From an uncultured Pelagibacteraceae bacterium (GTDB lineage Bacteria > Pseudomonadota > Alphaproteobacteria > Pelagibacterales > Pelagibacteraceae), in the NCBI GenBank assembly GCA_902635845.1, contig CACPPK010000003.1, forward strand, positions 1-64,000: DNA of 64,000 nucleotides. Reading direction: 5' to 3'. A program made the position numbers and the translations under genes. The notes beneath the pieces are model-generated. The model was not told the DNA's origin. It ran no database searches and was given only the letters and a program-made list of their open reading frames with translations. This document shows positions 46,564 through 55,426 of this stretch, piece after piece. Numbering within the stretch: the first letter of the stretch is position 1; each line of letters starts with the position of its first letter.

Positions 46564-47551
46564 TTTTAGTAGAACATAAACTAATAATAAAATCGTAAAT
46601 TATACTTATAGAATTGTTCAGATTATTTTTTACTATAAATTCTATTTCACTTAATTTGTAGATTAATTCTCTAATTCTACCTGGTTTCCATTTAAATATT
46701 TGTTGTTTGGTAATCTCTTTTTCCATCCAAAATATAGGTGGTTTTGCTGACGAAATAGTTAAATCAATATTTTTATTTTTTTCATAATCCAATGATAACT
46801 TTAATAATTTTTTTAGTTTTAAACTAAAAGATCTAATAATTATTATACTGTCTTCATAATTATAATTATTTTCATTTAAAATACTGATAGTTTTTTTTTT
46901 ATTTTCAATAAGACAATTATTAATTAATTCTGAAATACTATGATTTTCAATTAAATTTATTAATTTATAAAGGTCTTCTGTCGAAATATTTTTTTTATTT
47001 TTACAATAGAATTTAATTTTAGTTAATTCATTGTTAAGATTTCCTCTATCCCCATTACATTTATTTACTATTAAGTTAATATTCTCATTAGAAATTGAAA
47101 TATTGTTTTGTCTTAAGAATACACTTGCTATTTTTGAAAGTGTATCTTGATTGTCGGGATAAAATGGTACGCATATCGTTTTTTTATTTTTTTCAAAAAA
47201 TATTCTCAATTTAGATTTTTTATCTAGAATTTCGCTATTTATAATTATAATTAATTCATCTAAGTTTTTATCTAAAACATCTTCAATTATTTTAACTATT
47301 TTATCACTACCTCTATTAATTATAACTATTTTGCTTTTTTCAAATAATGATCCTGAGTTAATTGTGTTATAAAAAATTTCGCTGTTATTTAAAATATCTT
47401 TTTCATCAAGTCTTTTGAGCATGAATTCTTGGTTTTTATCTAAAATTTTGGATATTTCTTCTTCTTTTGCACCTTGGTTTTGGCCGTATAGAAGTATTAG
47501 ATTTTTCTTCTTAAAATCTAAATTTTTTAATTGGTAAGATTTTAAAATCAT
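46553..47551 (-). CDS. holA: DNA polymerase III delta subunit
   Basis: Clamp-loader subunit that opens the sliding clamp. 332 residues, divergent and lysine/asparagine-rich, but with the delta pattern: N-terminal LKNLDFKKKNLILLYGQNQGAKEEEISKIL, SLFEKSKIVIINRGSDKI, and NKCNGDRGNLNNELTKIKFYC of the AAA+ lid. Position after lptE and leuS, opposite parB, is the usual alphaproteobacterial arrangement. It overlaps lptE by 4 bases. Confidence 0.88.
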   Translation of the reverse strand: MILKSYQLKNLDFKKKNLILLYGQNQGAKEEEISKILDKNQEFMLKRLDEKDILNNSEIFYNTINSGSLFEKSKIVIINRGSDKIVKIIEDVLDKNLDELIIIINSEILDKKSKLRIFFEKNKKTICVPFYPDNQDTLSKIASVFLRQNNISISNENINLIVNKCNGDRGNLNNELTKIKFYCKNKKNISTEDLYKLINLIENHSISELINNCLIENKKKTISILNENNYNYEDSIIIIRSFSLKLKKLLKLSLDYEKNKNIDLTISSAKPPIFWMEKEITKQQIFKWKPGRIRELIYKLSEIEFIVKNNLNNSISIIYDFIISLCSTKTNN

Positions 47552-47997
47552 TTATTTATGAGTTGTAATATCAGGCTCTCATATATCGAATTAGACATAT
47601 TTTCTTTCATTCTATCCTCGTAATCTTTCTCTTCAAATTTGTCACTGAAATTTTCCATTTTTGAATTTTTGCTTATAGAGATCGTTTTACTTTGATCTCC
47701 AAAATCTACTAAAAATTTTGATATTAAAATTAATTCATATGTTTCAATGTCTCCAGCAGTATTTCTAGATAAATCTTTTTTTATATACTCGGTGTTTATT
47801 TGGATTTTTATTGGATCAACATTTAAATTTTTATTATTATTTATTCTCGATCTAATTATAGAATTTGCTCTACTATCCCCTGTATAGTTTGTAATTTCAA
47901 TATTTAGAAATTTATTATTCTTTGAAGAATATAATGGGGAGTAATCACAAGAACTCAATATTAAAACAATAAATATTAAAAAGAATTTTTTAATCAT
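47548..47997 (-). CDS. lptE: LptE-like LPS-assembly lipoprotein
   Basis: 149 residues with a lipoprotein signal (IFIVLILSSC, lipobox cysteine about residue 16) followed by DYSPLYSSKN, the start typical of alphaproteobacterial LptE. The rest is a small alpha/beta domain (RANSIIRSRINNNKNL). LptE plugs LptD and helps place LPS in the outer membrane. Identity rests mostly on the lipobox, the SPLY motif and its position between leuS and holA, where LptE is expected. Confidence 0.75.
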   Translation of the reverse strand: MIKKFFLIFIVLILSSCDYSPLYSSKNNKFLNIEITNYTGDSRANSIIRSRINNNKNLNVDPIKIQINTEYIKKDLSRNTAGDIETYELILISKFLVDFGDQSKTISISKNSKMENFSDKFEEKDYEDRMKENMSNSIYESLILQLINK

Positions 47998-50534
47998 TAT
48001 ATGATTATATTTATTAATTTATCCTTTATATAGATTTTTTTCTTAATCGGTTTATTTTCAAAATATTTTTCTAACTTATCATTGTCCATAATTAATTTAA
48101 TTAAATTTTCTTCGGTTGTATTTAGTTGTGTTTTAATAATTTCCCTCTTTTTACCGTTAATTTGTACAACTATATTTATTTCATCTTCTTGAATTAAATT
48201 TTCATTATATTCTGGCCAAATTACTTTATCTTTATTGTTGATTAATTCTAAACACTCACTAGAAAAATGTGGAATCACGGGCGACATTAAGATTAATATA
48301 TTCTGATAATTTTCAAGTAATGTTTTTTTTGTATAACTGTCATTTAATTTTTTAAATAAAAAAGTGTATGTTTCGTGTAAGTTTGCTATGATTTTATTGT
48401 AACTAAAATTATTCAAGTTTTCTGTTACTTTTTTAATTAATTTGTTTGTAAATTTTTCAATTTCATTATTTTTATCTTCTTTATGATCTTTTTTAATTTC
48501 ATCTAATATCTTAGAATTTAAATTCCATAATTTTTGAATAAACTTAAAAGATGAAATAATTCCTTCCTCTGACCACTGTACATCTTTTTCTGGAGGACTA
48601 TCTGATAAAATAAATAATCTCGCAGCATCTGCTCCGTAATTATTAATAATATTTTCAGGATCAATCGTATTTTTTTTAGATTTAGACATAGATTCTGATG
48701 GTCCAACTTTTATCTCTTTAGACCTATCTTTTATAAGATATTTTTTTCCATCTATAGTTTCAATTTCTTCAGGACTTACCCAATTGTTTTGAGCATCTTT
48801 ATATGTTTCATGACAAACCATACCTTGAGTAAATAAACCATCAAAAGGTTCTTTAATGTTAAAATTTTTATTGTTGTGTGCAATGGCCCTCATAAAAAAT
48901 CTGGAATAAAGTAAATGTAAAATTGCATGTTCTACACCACCTATATATTGGTCTACAGGCATCCAATAATTAATATCATCTTGCTTGAACCCGTAACCCT
49001 TTTCGTCTGGAGAGCAAAATCTCAAAAAATACCAAGAGGAACAGACAAATGTATCTAATGTATCGGTTTCTCTGATCATTTTTTTTCCATTAATAATGAT
49101 TTCTTTCCAATTTTTTTGGCTATCTAAAGGATTTCCTTTAACATTTAAATTTATATCCTGAGGAAGTTTAACAGGTAGCATTGATTTTGGTATGGCATGA
49201 ACTTTACCCTCCTCGTCATATGCAACAGGTATTGGACATCCCCAATATCTTTGTCTTGATACGCCCCAGTCTTTTAATCGATAATTTATTTGTTTTTGAC
49301 CTATTTTTTTTTCTTCCAAAATTTTTATTGTCTCAATCACTGAATTGTCTGGAGCTTTAAGACCGTTTAGAAAGTCTGAATTAATTATAATTCCTGGACC
49401 CGAGTAAGCTTCATTTTTTACTTGGAAGCTCTCTTTTTCGTTGTACGGCTTTACAACTGTTTTAATATCTAAATTATATTTTTTCGCAAAATCAAAATCT
49501 CTCTGATCATGTGCAGGACAACCAAAAACAGCTCCAAATCCGTAATCCATTAATACAAAGTTAGCAAAATATACAGGTACTTTGTGCTTTGAATTTAAAG
49601 GGTTTATTGCCACAAGATTAGTTTTGAAACCAATCTTTTCTCCAACTGCTATTGCCTCCTCAGTTGTTCCTGTTTTGGAGCACTGTTCTTTAAACTTTAT
49701 AAAATCTTTATCTTTATTATAAAATTCTGAAACTTCATGATCAATCGATAAGGCTAAAAAAGAAAAACCAAAAAGAGTATCGGGCCTTGTGGTAAAACAT
49801 TTTATATTTTTTACTGGCAAATCTCCTTCTATTTTAAAATCAATTTCGCTTCCAAATGATTTTCCAATCCAATTTTTTTGCATTGTTTTTACTTTGTTCG
49901 GCCAATAATTTAATTGCTCAAGTCCTTCCAAAAGATCTTCAGAAAATTTAGAAATATTAAAAAACCATTGACTTAATTTTTTTCTTTCTACTATAGCGCC
50001 AGATCTCCAGCCCTTACCATCAATAACTTGTTCATTTGCTAAGACTGTTTCATCTACAGGATCCCAATTTACGTAGTTTTCTTTTCTATAAACTAATTTT
50101 TTATCAAGAAGTTCGAGAAAAAAATTTTGTTGGTGTTTGTAATATTCATCTGAGCATGTTGAAATTTCTCTGTCCCAATCAATAGAAAGTCCAAGTCTTT
50201 TTAGTTGAGTTTTCATTTTTGAAATATTGGACTCGGTCCATATCTTTGGATCAAGATTATTTTGCTTAGCTGCATTTTCTGCGGGCATTCCAAATGAGTC
50301 CCAGCCCATAGGATGTAAAACGTTAAATCCTTGAAGAAGTTTATATCTAGCTAGAACATCTCCAATTGTATAATTTCTGACATGCCCCATGTGAATTTTT
50401 CCAGAAGGGTATGGAAACATCTCTAGGCAATAGAATTTTTTTTTATCTTTATCTACTTTAGTTGAAAATGTTTTATTTTCATCCCAAAGTTTCTGCCATT
50501 TATCTTCTATAGATTTAAAATTATATCTTTCCAC
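47997..50534 (-). CDS. leuS: Leucyl-tRNA synthetase
   Basis: Class I synthetase charging tRNA-Leu. 845 residues: [19 protein letters not shown] (HIGH motif, about residue 50), an inserted CP1 editing domain with [10 protein letters not shown] and [13 protein letters not shown], the tRNA-Leu-specific insert, and [14 protein letters not shown] (KMSKS). The start is GTG at 50534, which gives the expected [21 protein letters not shown]. Its stop overlaps lptE by one base. Confidence 0.97.
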   Translation of the reverse strand: MERYNFKSIEDKWQKLWDENKTFSTKVDKDKKKFYCLEMFPYPSGKIHMGHVRNYTIGDVLARYKLLQGFNVLHPMGWDSFGMPAENAAKQNNLDPKIWTESNISKMKTQLKRLGLSIDWDREISTCSDEYYKHQQNFFLELLDKKLVYRKENYVNWDPVDETVLANEQVIDGKGWRSGAIVERKKLSQWFFNISKFSEDLLEGLEQLNYWPNKVKTMQKNWIGKSFGSEIDFKIEGDLPVKNIKCFTTRPDTLFGFSFLALSIDHEVSEFYNKDKDFIKFKEQCSKTGTTEEAIAVGEKIGFKTNLVAINPLNSKHKVPVYFANFVLMDYGFGAVFGCPAHDQRDFDFAKKYNLDIKTVVKPYNEKESFQVKNEAYSGPGIIINSDFLNGLKAPDNSVIETIKILEEKKIGQKQINYRLKDWGVSRQRYWGCPIPVAYDEEGKVHAIPKSMLPVKLPQDINLNVKGNPLDSQKNWKEIIINGKKMIRETDTLDTFVCSSWYFLRFCSPDEKGYGFKQDDINYWMPVDQYIGGVEHAILHLLYSRFFMRAIAHNNKNFNIKEPFDGLFTQGMVCHETYKDAQNNWVSPEEIETIDGKKYLIKDRSKEIKVGPSESMSKSKKNTIDPENIINNYGADAARLFILSDSPPEKDVQWSEEGIISSFKFIQKLWNLNSKILDEIKKDHKEDKNNEIEKFTNKLIKKVTENLNNFSYNKIIANLHETYTFLFKKLNDSYTKKTLLENYQNILILMSPVIPHFSSECLELINNKDKVIWPEYNENLIQEDEINIVVQINGKKREIIKTQLNTTEENLIKLIMDNDKLEKYFENKPIKKKIYIKDKLINIII

Positions 50535-50554
50535 AAATTGTTTGTAATTTAAAT

Positions 50555-51115
50555 TTAACCATCACCAGGTACAGATAGTACATATGGTTTTATTTTTTTT
50601 TGATGGTTATTCTTTTCATAGATGGTGGCTTTTTTCAAAATTTCTTTTTTTAGTTCAGTAACTAAATTTTGGCTTTTTTCAGTAATTTTACATTTATTAT
50701 TTATATCACATTGTTTTGTAAAAACCTTGATGTCCAAAGCATCTGATCTAATTTCATTTGTAAGAAATCTAATTGAAATTTTAATTAAATCTGTTGAGTC
50801 GTCATTGCTAGAATACCAATCAGTAATTATGATACCTCCGCTGTAATTTACAGAAGCTAGAGGAATAAAGTCTATTATATCTAAAGAAGCTCTCCATAAC
50901 TCATTAGAACTAGCAAACTCAAAATTTCCACCTCGGTTGTTTCCATCACCAAAGTCCATTAGCCTAAAACCTTTACCCTCCTCTAAATTTTTCTTAACTC
51001 TTAATTTAGGATCATAGGGATTTTCTTTTGCATCACCTCCCATTTTCGCTAATTGGCAACCACTAAAAAAAATAGAAAAGCTCAATAATAGGCAAATAAT
51101 TTTAAAATTTTTCAT
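50555..51115 (-). CDS. DUF3576-type lipoprotein
   Basis: 186 residues with a lipoprotein signal sequence ([17 protein letters not shown], lipobox cysteine at about residue 20) and a folded domain containing [32 protein letters not shown], the conserved core of DUF3576. Function unknown; such proteins stand next to leuS in many alphaproteobacteria, which supports the call. It heads the leftward leuS-lptE-holA transcript. Confidence 0.82.
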   Translation of the reverse strand: MKNFKIICLLLSFSIFFSGCQLAKMGGDAKENPYDPKLRVKKNLEEGKGFRLMDFGDGNNRGGNFEFASSNELWRASLDIIDFIPLASVNYSGGIIITDWYSSNDDSTDLIKISIRFLTNEIRSDALDIKVFTKQCDINNKCKITEKSQNLVTELKKEILKKATIYEKNNHQKKIKPYVLSVPGDG

Positions 51116-51332
51116 TGATGCTTTTTTAATTAAAAATTGGGCTTTTTTATATATTATAAATCAAAAATGATGAAAAAATCATTATTTTAGGGATTATTTA
51201 AGTGTTGTAAAAATATCACATTTCTTAAAAATAACAAAAAAAAAACGGTAAATTGCACCTAATTTTAGCTCATCTGGTATTTATGCGATGTTTATTATTA
51301 ATAATTAACAATAAAAATAAGGAGTAATTAAT
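51116..51332 (+). promoter_or_regulatory. Promoter region of the porin gene
   Basis: A 217-base AT-rich gap between the DUF3576 gene and the porin, divergent. AAGGAG (51319-51324) is a strong ribosome-binding site 8 bases before the ATG at 51333, one of the clearest in the window. A possible promoter is TTGCAC at 51253-51258 with TATTTA at 51278-51283, but its 19-base spacing is not ideal. A small AT hairpin (ATGAT/ATCAT) lies near 51168-51186. No known riboswitch or sRNA fold recognised. Confidence 0.4.
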
Positions 51333-52295
51333 ATGAACAAATTTACTAAAATCGGTCTATCAGCATTAGCTGGATCTTTAGTAGCATTTTCTGCTCATGC
51401 TGGTTCTTTATCAGCTTCAGGAAGTGCATCACTATCGTTCTCTAATGGTGATGACGAAAGTTTAACTCACGAAGGTAACCAGTGGACTATGGGTGATTCA
51501 ATCACTATGACTGGTTCAGGTGAGATGGACAATGGAATGACTATCAGTGTATCATTCGAAATCGATAACGATGATGTAGGTGGTGGTAACGTTTATGACT
51601 CACATAGCATGACTTTAGACACAAATGGAATGGGAACAATTACGTTCGCAGGTCATGGTGGAAGTTCAGCGATGAGTGCATTAGATGACGTAACTCCAAA
51701 CGGTTACCAAGAATCTTGGGATGTTGTTACAGGTGCTGAAACTAGTACTCTAGTTGGTGGACACAGTGGTGACAATATGTTCACTTACAAATCGCCAGAT
51801 TTAAGTGGTGCTACAGTAACTGTTGCTTACCTAAATGCATCTGACGCAGCGTCTGATGTATCATACATGGACTTTTCAATCGTTGCTAAGCCAGAAATGG
51901 TTGATGGTTTAGAAGTTGGTTATGGTTTCGGTGAAACTGAAGAAACTACAGGAACTGCAATTGATGAATCAGCAATGTATGTTAAATACACTTATGGTTC
52001 AGTAACAGTTGGTTACCAAATCAACGAAGCAGATGGTCCTGCAGCAGCAAACGACCTTGACTTCGAAGCTTTAGGTATTTCATACGCAGTAACTGACGAT
52101 TTCACAATTGGTTACAGTACATCTGAGTCAGATTTAGCTTCTGATTCTGATGTTCAGGAAGCAACTGCAATCGGTGCTTCATACACAACTGGTGGAATTA
52201 CTGTTGCTGGTTCAATGAACTCAGTTGATAACGTAGGATTCGATGCATCTGCAGACAGAGATGGTTACGAGTTCAACGTATCATTTGCATTCTAA
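51333..52295 (+). CDS. Outer-membrane porin (general Gram-negative porin type)
   Basis: 320 residues with a signal peptide (MNKFTKIGLSALAGSLVAFSAHA, cleavage before GSLSASG) and then alternating beta strands ending NVSFAF, with the C-terminal aromatic expected for assembly by Bam. It is acidic and rich in D, S, T and G, poor in lysine, unlike its neighbours. Codons are more C-ending (AAC, TAC, TTC, GGT), and it has a strong ribosome-binding site and terminator, so it is probably very highly expressed. Solute range unknown. Confidence 0.9.
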   Translation: MNKFTKIGLSALAGSLVAFSAHAGSLSASGSASLSFSNGDDESLTHEGNQWTMGDSITMTGSGEMDNGMTISVSFEIDNDDVGGGNVYDSHSMTLDTNGMGTITFAGHGGSSAMSALDDVTPNGYQESWDVVTGAETSTLVGGHSGDNMFTYKSPDLSGATVTVAYLNASDAASDVSYMDFSIVAKPEMVDGLEVGYGFGETEETTGTAIDESAMYVKYTYGSVTVGYQINEADGPAAANDLDFEALGISYAVTDDFTIGYSTSESDLASDSDVQEATAIGASYTTGGITVAGSMNSVDNVGFDASADRDGYEFNVSFAF

Positions 52296-52317
52296 TTAAT
52301 TTAGATTCAAATATTAT

Positions 52318-52348
52318 AAAAAGGGCCCCTTTTAGGGGCCTTTTTTTT
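52318..52348 (+). terminator. Rho-independent terminator after the porin gene
   Basis: GGCCCC (52324-52329) pairs with GGGGCC (52335-52340) around the loop TTTTA. The stem is extended by a G-T pair and five A-T pairs, and is followed by a run of T to 52348. It is the only strong hairpin terminator I found in the window. By symmetry it would also work leftward for the thiE-like gene, whose stop codon overlaps the T-run. Confidence 0.9.
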
Positions 52349-52877
52349 ATTCAAAAAAAGAAATACCAGCGAAGCCTGAACAGTTAGTTAAATTTAATTT
52401 TTTTTGGTTATGCTTGCTAATTCCACCTAGGGCTATGTAATTTAGATCTGTGTGGGTTGACAAAATTTTAAGTTTATTAATTCCTAAAAAATTTTTATTT
52501 TTCTTAAACAATGATGATAAAAAAATTAATTCAATTTTTTGAGTTTCTTTAATTTTAATCTCTTTATAGTTGTGTGCAGATCCTATCAATTTAAAATTTT
52601 TTTTTAAATTAAATGATAAATGATTAAAATTTCTATTGAAAGATGGAATATAAGCACCGTTTAAATTTAACTTTATTGCTAATTTAATATTATTAGATAA
52701 GAAAAGTTTAAAATTATTTTTTTTACAAAAATTTTTTAAATACAGTAATTTTTTTTCATCCGTAGGATTTATATAATTCCTATAAATGATTGATGTATTT
52801 TTATCTAATTTATTTAAATTTTTTGTATCAAAATTACTTATAAAGTAATATTTTGAATAAAAATTGCTATGGATCAT
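52347..52877 (-). CDS. Thiamine-phosphate synthase/TenI-like protein, probably not a standard ThiE
   Basis: 176 residues with a shortened (beta/alpha) barrel resembling ThiE/TenI. The C-terminal phosphate-loop region LNYIALGGISKHNQKKL matches, and LNGAYIPSFN stands where ThiE has the DGVHLGQ motif, so catalytic metal and substrate residues differ. About 30-40 residues shorter than ThiE. A true thiamine role is doubtful; it could bind another phosphorylated ligand. Its ATG overlaps the ATG of divergent yggS (shared ATGGATCAT). Confidence 0.65.
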   Translation of the reverse strand: MIHSNFYSKYYFISNFDTKNLNKLDKNTSIIYRNYINPTDEKKLLYLKNFCKKNNFKLFLSNNIKLAIKLNLNGAYIPSFNRNFNHLSFNLKKNFKLIGSAHNYKEIKIKETQKIELIFLSSLFKKNKNFLGINKLKILSTHTDLNYIALGGISKHNQKKLNLTNCSGFAGISFFE

Positions 52878-53528
52878 TCTGTAAAAAACCTAGTTACTAT
52901 TAAAGATAATATTAATTCAAAATTAAAGATTTTTAAAATTAATAAAAATCCAAAGATTATTGCAGTTTCTAAAACTTTTAATTTACAAAAAATATTACCT
53001 TTAATCCAATATGGACATCTTGACTATGGTGAAAATAAAGTTCAGGAAGCGCTAGAAAAATGGTCTGAACTCAAAGAAAAAAAACCAGAATTAAAATTAC
53101 ATATGATAGGCAAACTTCAAACAAATAAAGTAAAGTTAGCTGTTAAGATTTTTGATTATATACACTCTGTAGATAGCAAAAAGTTAGCTCAGAAAATATC
53201 TGATGAACAAAAAAAAATAAATAAAAATATTAAAGTTTTTATTCAAGTGAATATCGGTGATGAAACTCAAAAATCTGGAATAAACAAGAACGATTTAAAA
53301 GATTTAATAGATTTCTGTATTACGATTAATTTAAATGTGATTGGTTTAATGTGTATACCTCCAATTGAGGCTGACACTGATTATTATTTTAACGAAATGT
53401 TAAATTTAAATAATTCATTTAATTTAAGTGAACTTAGTATGGGAATGTCATCTGATTATTTAAAAGCAATAGAGTATTATGGTACCTATTTAAGAATAGG
53501 TTCAAGTATTTTCGGTCAAAGAGATTAA
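52869..53528 (+). CDS. yggS: YggS/PLPBP-family PLP homeostasis protein
   Basis: Cytosolic PLP-binding protein that buffers pyridoxal phosphate and amino acid pools. 219 residues with the PLP lysine in IIAVSKTFNLQKI (about K35), YGENKVQEALEKW, LHMIGKLQTNKVK and ELSMGMSSDYLKAI with the phosphate-binding SMGMS. Normal length. Overlaps the divergent thiE-like start by 9 bases and the convergent YkuD gene stop by 4 bases. It complements PdxJ encoded at 7381-8100. Confidence 0.94.
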   Translation: MDHSVKNLVTIKDNINSKLKIFKINKNPKIIAVSKTFNLQKILPLIQYGHLDYGENKVQEALEKWSELKEKKPELKLHMIGKLQTNKVKLAVKIFDYIHSVDSKKLAQKISDEQKKINKNIKVFIQVNIGDETQKSGINKNDLKDLIDFCITINLNVIGLMCIPPIEADTDYYFNEMLNLNNSFNLSELSMGMSSDYLKAIEYYGTYLRIGSSIFGQRD

Positions 53529-54019
53529 ATTATTTTTATTTTAGTATTTTTTTTGATTAGTTTAAGCATAATTAAAAAATCTTTCTTTTTTAAGGCCACA
53601 CACCCCAATGTAGGTTTATAGTTTTCTGTCAAATGTATAAAAATACAACTTCCTTTGTTTTTTATTGATCTATCAAAGTTATATTTAATTGGTATTAATA
53701 AATCATATTTATAATCTTTTCTCTGAAGCTTCTCGTGCCTTATTTTTTCTCTGGTGTTTATTAATTTATTATATTTATAAGAATACCTAGAATCGTTCGA
53801 CCAACCCATGGAATTTCTAATTTCAATACATTTTAGTTTTGTTAGAGGTTTTTTTAATCTATCTTTCCTAAAATAAAGATTTTCAATTTTAAATGTTCCC
53901 TTCGGGGTTTTTTTATCTCCCTCTTTTTTAAATGCTGTCGTACCTCTCTTTCCTATACAACATTGAAAACTAAAATCATCTATTTGAAGTGTATGTTTAT
54001 TTTTAACCAGAATTGTCAT
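53525..54019 (-). CDS. YkuD-type L,D-transpeptidase-like protein
   Basis: 164 residues with the YkuD catalytic pattern: IFIHLTENYKPTLGCVALKKKD (His and nucleophile Cys, about residues 133-147), preceded by CCIGKRGTTAFKKEGDKKTPKGTF, the substrate-groove KTP.G.F motif. There is no signal peptide or membrane segment, so how it would reach the periplasm is unclear. Family members cross-link peptidoglycan or attach lipoproteins to it. Divergent from the winged-helix gene across 19 bases. Confidence 0.85.
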   Translation of the reverse strand: MTILVKNKHTLQIDDFSFQCCIGKRGTTAFKKEGDKKTPKGTFKIENLYFRKDRLKKPLTKLKCIEIRNSMGWSNDSRYSYKYNKLINTREKIRHEKLQRKDYKYDLLIPIKYNFDRSIKNKGSCIFIHLTENYKPTLGCVALKKKDFLIMLKLIKKNTKIKII

Positions 54020-54038
54020 ATCTTAATAGTAAATAAAT

Positions 54039-54596
54039 ATGCAAAATTTAATTATATATAAATTCAATCCACTTTATCATATCATAAAAGAAATTGAGAA
54101 TGATTTAAATTTTACAGTCATTGAAATAACTAGTGAAAAAGTTTTATTTAAAAAAATTAAATCATTAAGTAATTACTTAATAATTTCCAAAAACAAAAAT
54201 TTAGATTTAAGTAATCAAATTATTTTCAAAAATTTTCCGATCAAAATAAAAAAACTAATTGAAAAATTGAATATTGAATTTTTAAAAATAAAATTTAGTC
54301 ATCAATCAAAAATTAAAATTAAAAACTACATGATTGATTTAAATTCTAGAATTATTTCATTCAATAATGATAATTTAAAACTTACTGAGAAGGAAATAAA
54401 TACAATTATTTACCTATCAAATAGCAATCAACCAATTAGCATAAAGGAACTACAAAGTGCAGTATGGGGATACCAATCTAATATGGAAACTCATACTGTG
54501 GAAACACATATATACAGATTGAGAAAAAAAATTTTAAATACATTTAAAGATCAAAATTTTTTAATGAGTAGAAAGGATGGCTATTTAATAAATTAA
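54039..54596 (+). CDS. OmpR-type winged-helix DNA-binding protein with degenerate receiver
   Basis: 185 residues. The C-terminal 85 form an OmpR/PhoB winged helix: LTEKEINTIIYLSNSNQPISIKELQSAVWGYQSNMETHTVETHIYRLRKKI ending MSRKDGYLIN. The N-terminal 90 have the size of a receiver domain but lack the acidic pair and phospho-aspartate (IIYKFNP and YLIISK in those places), so phosphorylation control is unlikely. No partner kinase nearby. Likely a transcription regulator; targets unknown. Divergent from the YkuD gene. Confidence 0.82.
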   Translation: MQNLIIYKFNPLYHIIKEIENDLNFTVIEITSEKVLFKKIKSLSNYLIISKNKNLDLSNQIIFKNFPIKIKKLIEKLNIEFLKIKFSHQSKIKIKNYMIDLNSRIISFNNDNLKLTEKEINTIIYLSNSNQPISIKELQSAVWGYQSNMETHTVETHIYRLRKKILNTFKDQNFLMSRKDGYLIN

Positions 54597-54603
54597 AAAA
54601 TAA

Positions 54604-55218
54604 TTACTTAAAATTATTAATATTAATATTAAAACTTATTACTACTCTATCTTCATTAGATTTATTTTCCTCTACACCGTGTGGCAAGTAAGCTGGAAAA
54701 AGTAATAAGTCTCCTTCTTCGATTTCTAATCTTGCAACTTTTAAATTAAATTCAGTTGGCCGCTCTAAAACTGGATAACTGTGCCTGCTTATAGAAAGAG
54801 GATTTTCGACAATAAATTTTCCGCAATCTTTAGGCGCTTTAACATAATATGCTGCGCTGAGATAAGAATTTGGATGTGTATGAATTGTATTGAAGTCATT
54901 TTTTTTGTTTATTATTGACCACATTTCGGTACAGATTACTCTACTTGGATCTAATTTCCATCCAAAAGCTTTTATTGCATCAAAAACATGTTTAGTAGTT
55001 TCCAATAAAAATTTGTGTTGTATTGAATTTGTATCTTTTAAATCAAAAGGTTTTGAATGCCAGCCTCCTTTATTTGATCTTTGTATACCACTTTTATCTT
55101 CATTATATAGTTTATATATGTAATTCGATAATTTTTCGTTGTACTCTTTAAAATTATCAACTTTATATTTAAATACTGGTTGTGGAAAAAAATTTAATGT
55201 TTCTTTTTGATTAATCAT
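54604..55218 (-). CDS. Putative 2OG-Fe(II) oxygenase (TIGR02466-like)
   Basis: 204 residues with a double-stranded beta-helix pattern: FNTIHTHPNSYLSAAYYVKAP (iron-ligand His) and GDLLLFPAYLPHGVEENKSNEDRVVISFNI (distal His and the 2OG-binding Arg). Opening LNFFPQPVFKYKV is typical of this family, found often in marine bacteria and their phages. Substrate unknown. Monocistronic, its stop 7 bases from the winged-helix gene stop; divergent from the small ArfA-like ORF. Confidence 0.83.
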   Translation of the reverse strand: MINQKETLNFFPQPVFKYKVDNFKEYNEKLSNYIYKLYNEDKSGIQRSNKGGWHSKPFDLKDTNSIQHKFLLETTKHVFDAIKAFGWKLDPSRVICTEMWSIINKKNDFNTIHTHPNSYLSAAYYVKAPKDCGKFIVENPLSISRHSYPVLERPTEFNLKVARLEIEEGDLLLFPAYLPHGVEENKSNEDRVVISFNININNFK

Positions 55219-55307
55219 TTTAAGTTTAAGATCTTATATTACGAAAAATAAAAATACAACTTTAGATTAACATGATTATAATTGTTTAATGATTAATATT
55301 TATTGTG

Positions 55308-55424
55308 ATGAAAAATATAAAAAAAAAAAATCCATATTTAGAAAAACTTTTTACAAAAAAATATAAACCAAAAATAATTAAGCCCAAAAAAGGAAAGGGT
55401 AGTTTTAAAAGAAAAAAAAGTTAA
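55308..55424 (+). CDS. arfA: 38-residue ArfA-like protein (candidate ribosome-rescue factor)
   Basis: A small ORF with ATG at 55308 (a GTG directly before it) encoding MKNIKKKNPYLEKLFTKK, then YKPKIIKPKKGKGSFKRKKS. The segment YKPKIIKPKKGKGSFKRK aligns without gaps to E. coli ArfA FRQRVEKNKKGKGSYMRK, including the invariant KKGKGS and RK, the part that occupies the mRNA channel. ArfA recruits RF2 to ribosomes stalled on non-stop mRNA. The protein ends just after this motif, lacking the C-terminal degradation tail of full-length enterobacterial ArfA. It fills the otherwise empty 55219-55426 gap. Symbol is tentative. Confidence 0.62.
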   Translation: MKNIKKKNPYLEKLFTKKYKPKIIKPKKGKGSFKRKKS

Positions 55425-55426
55425 GT

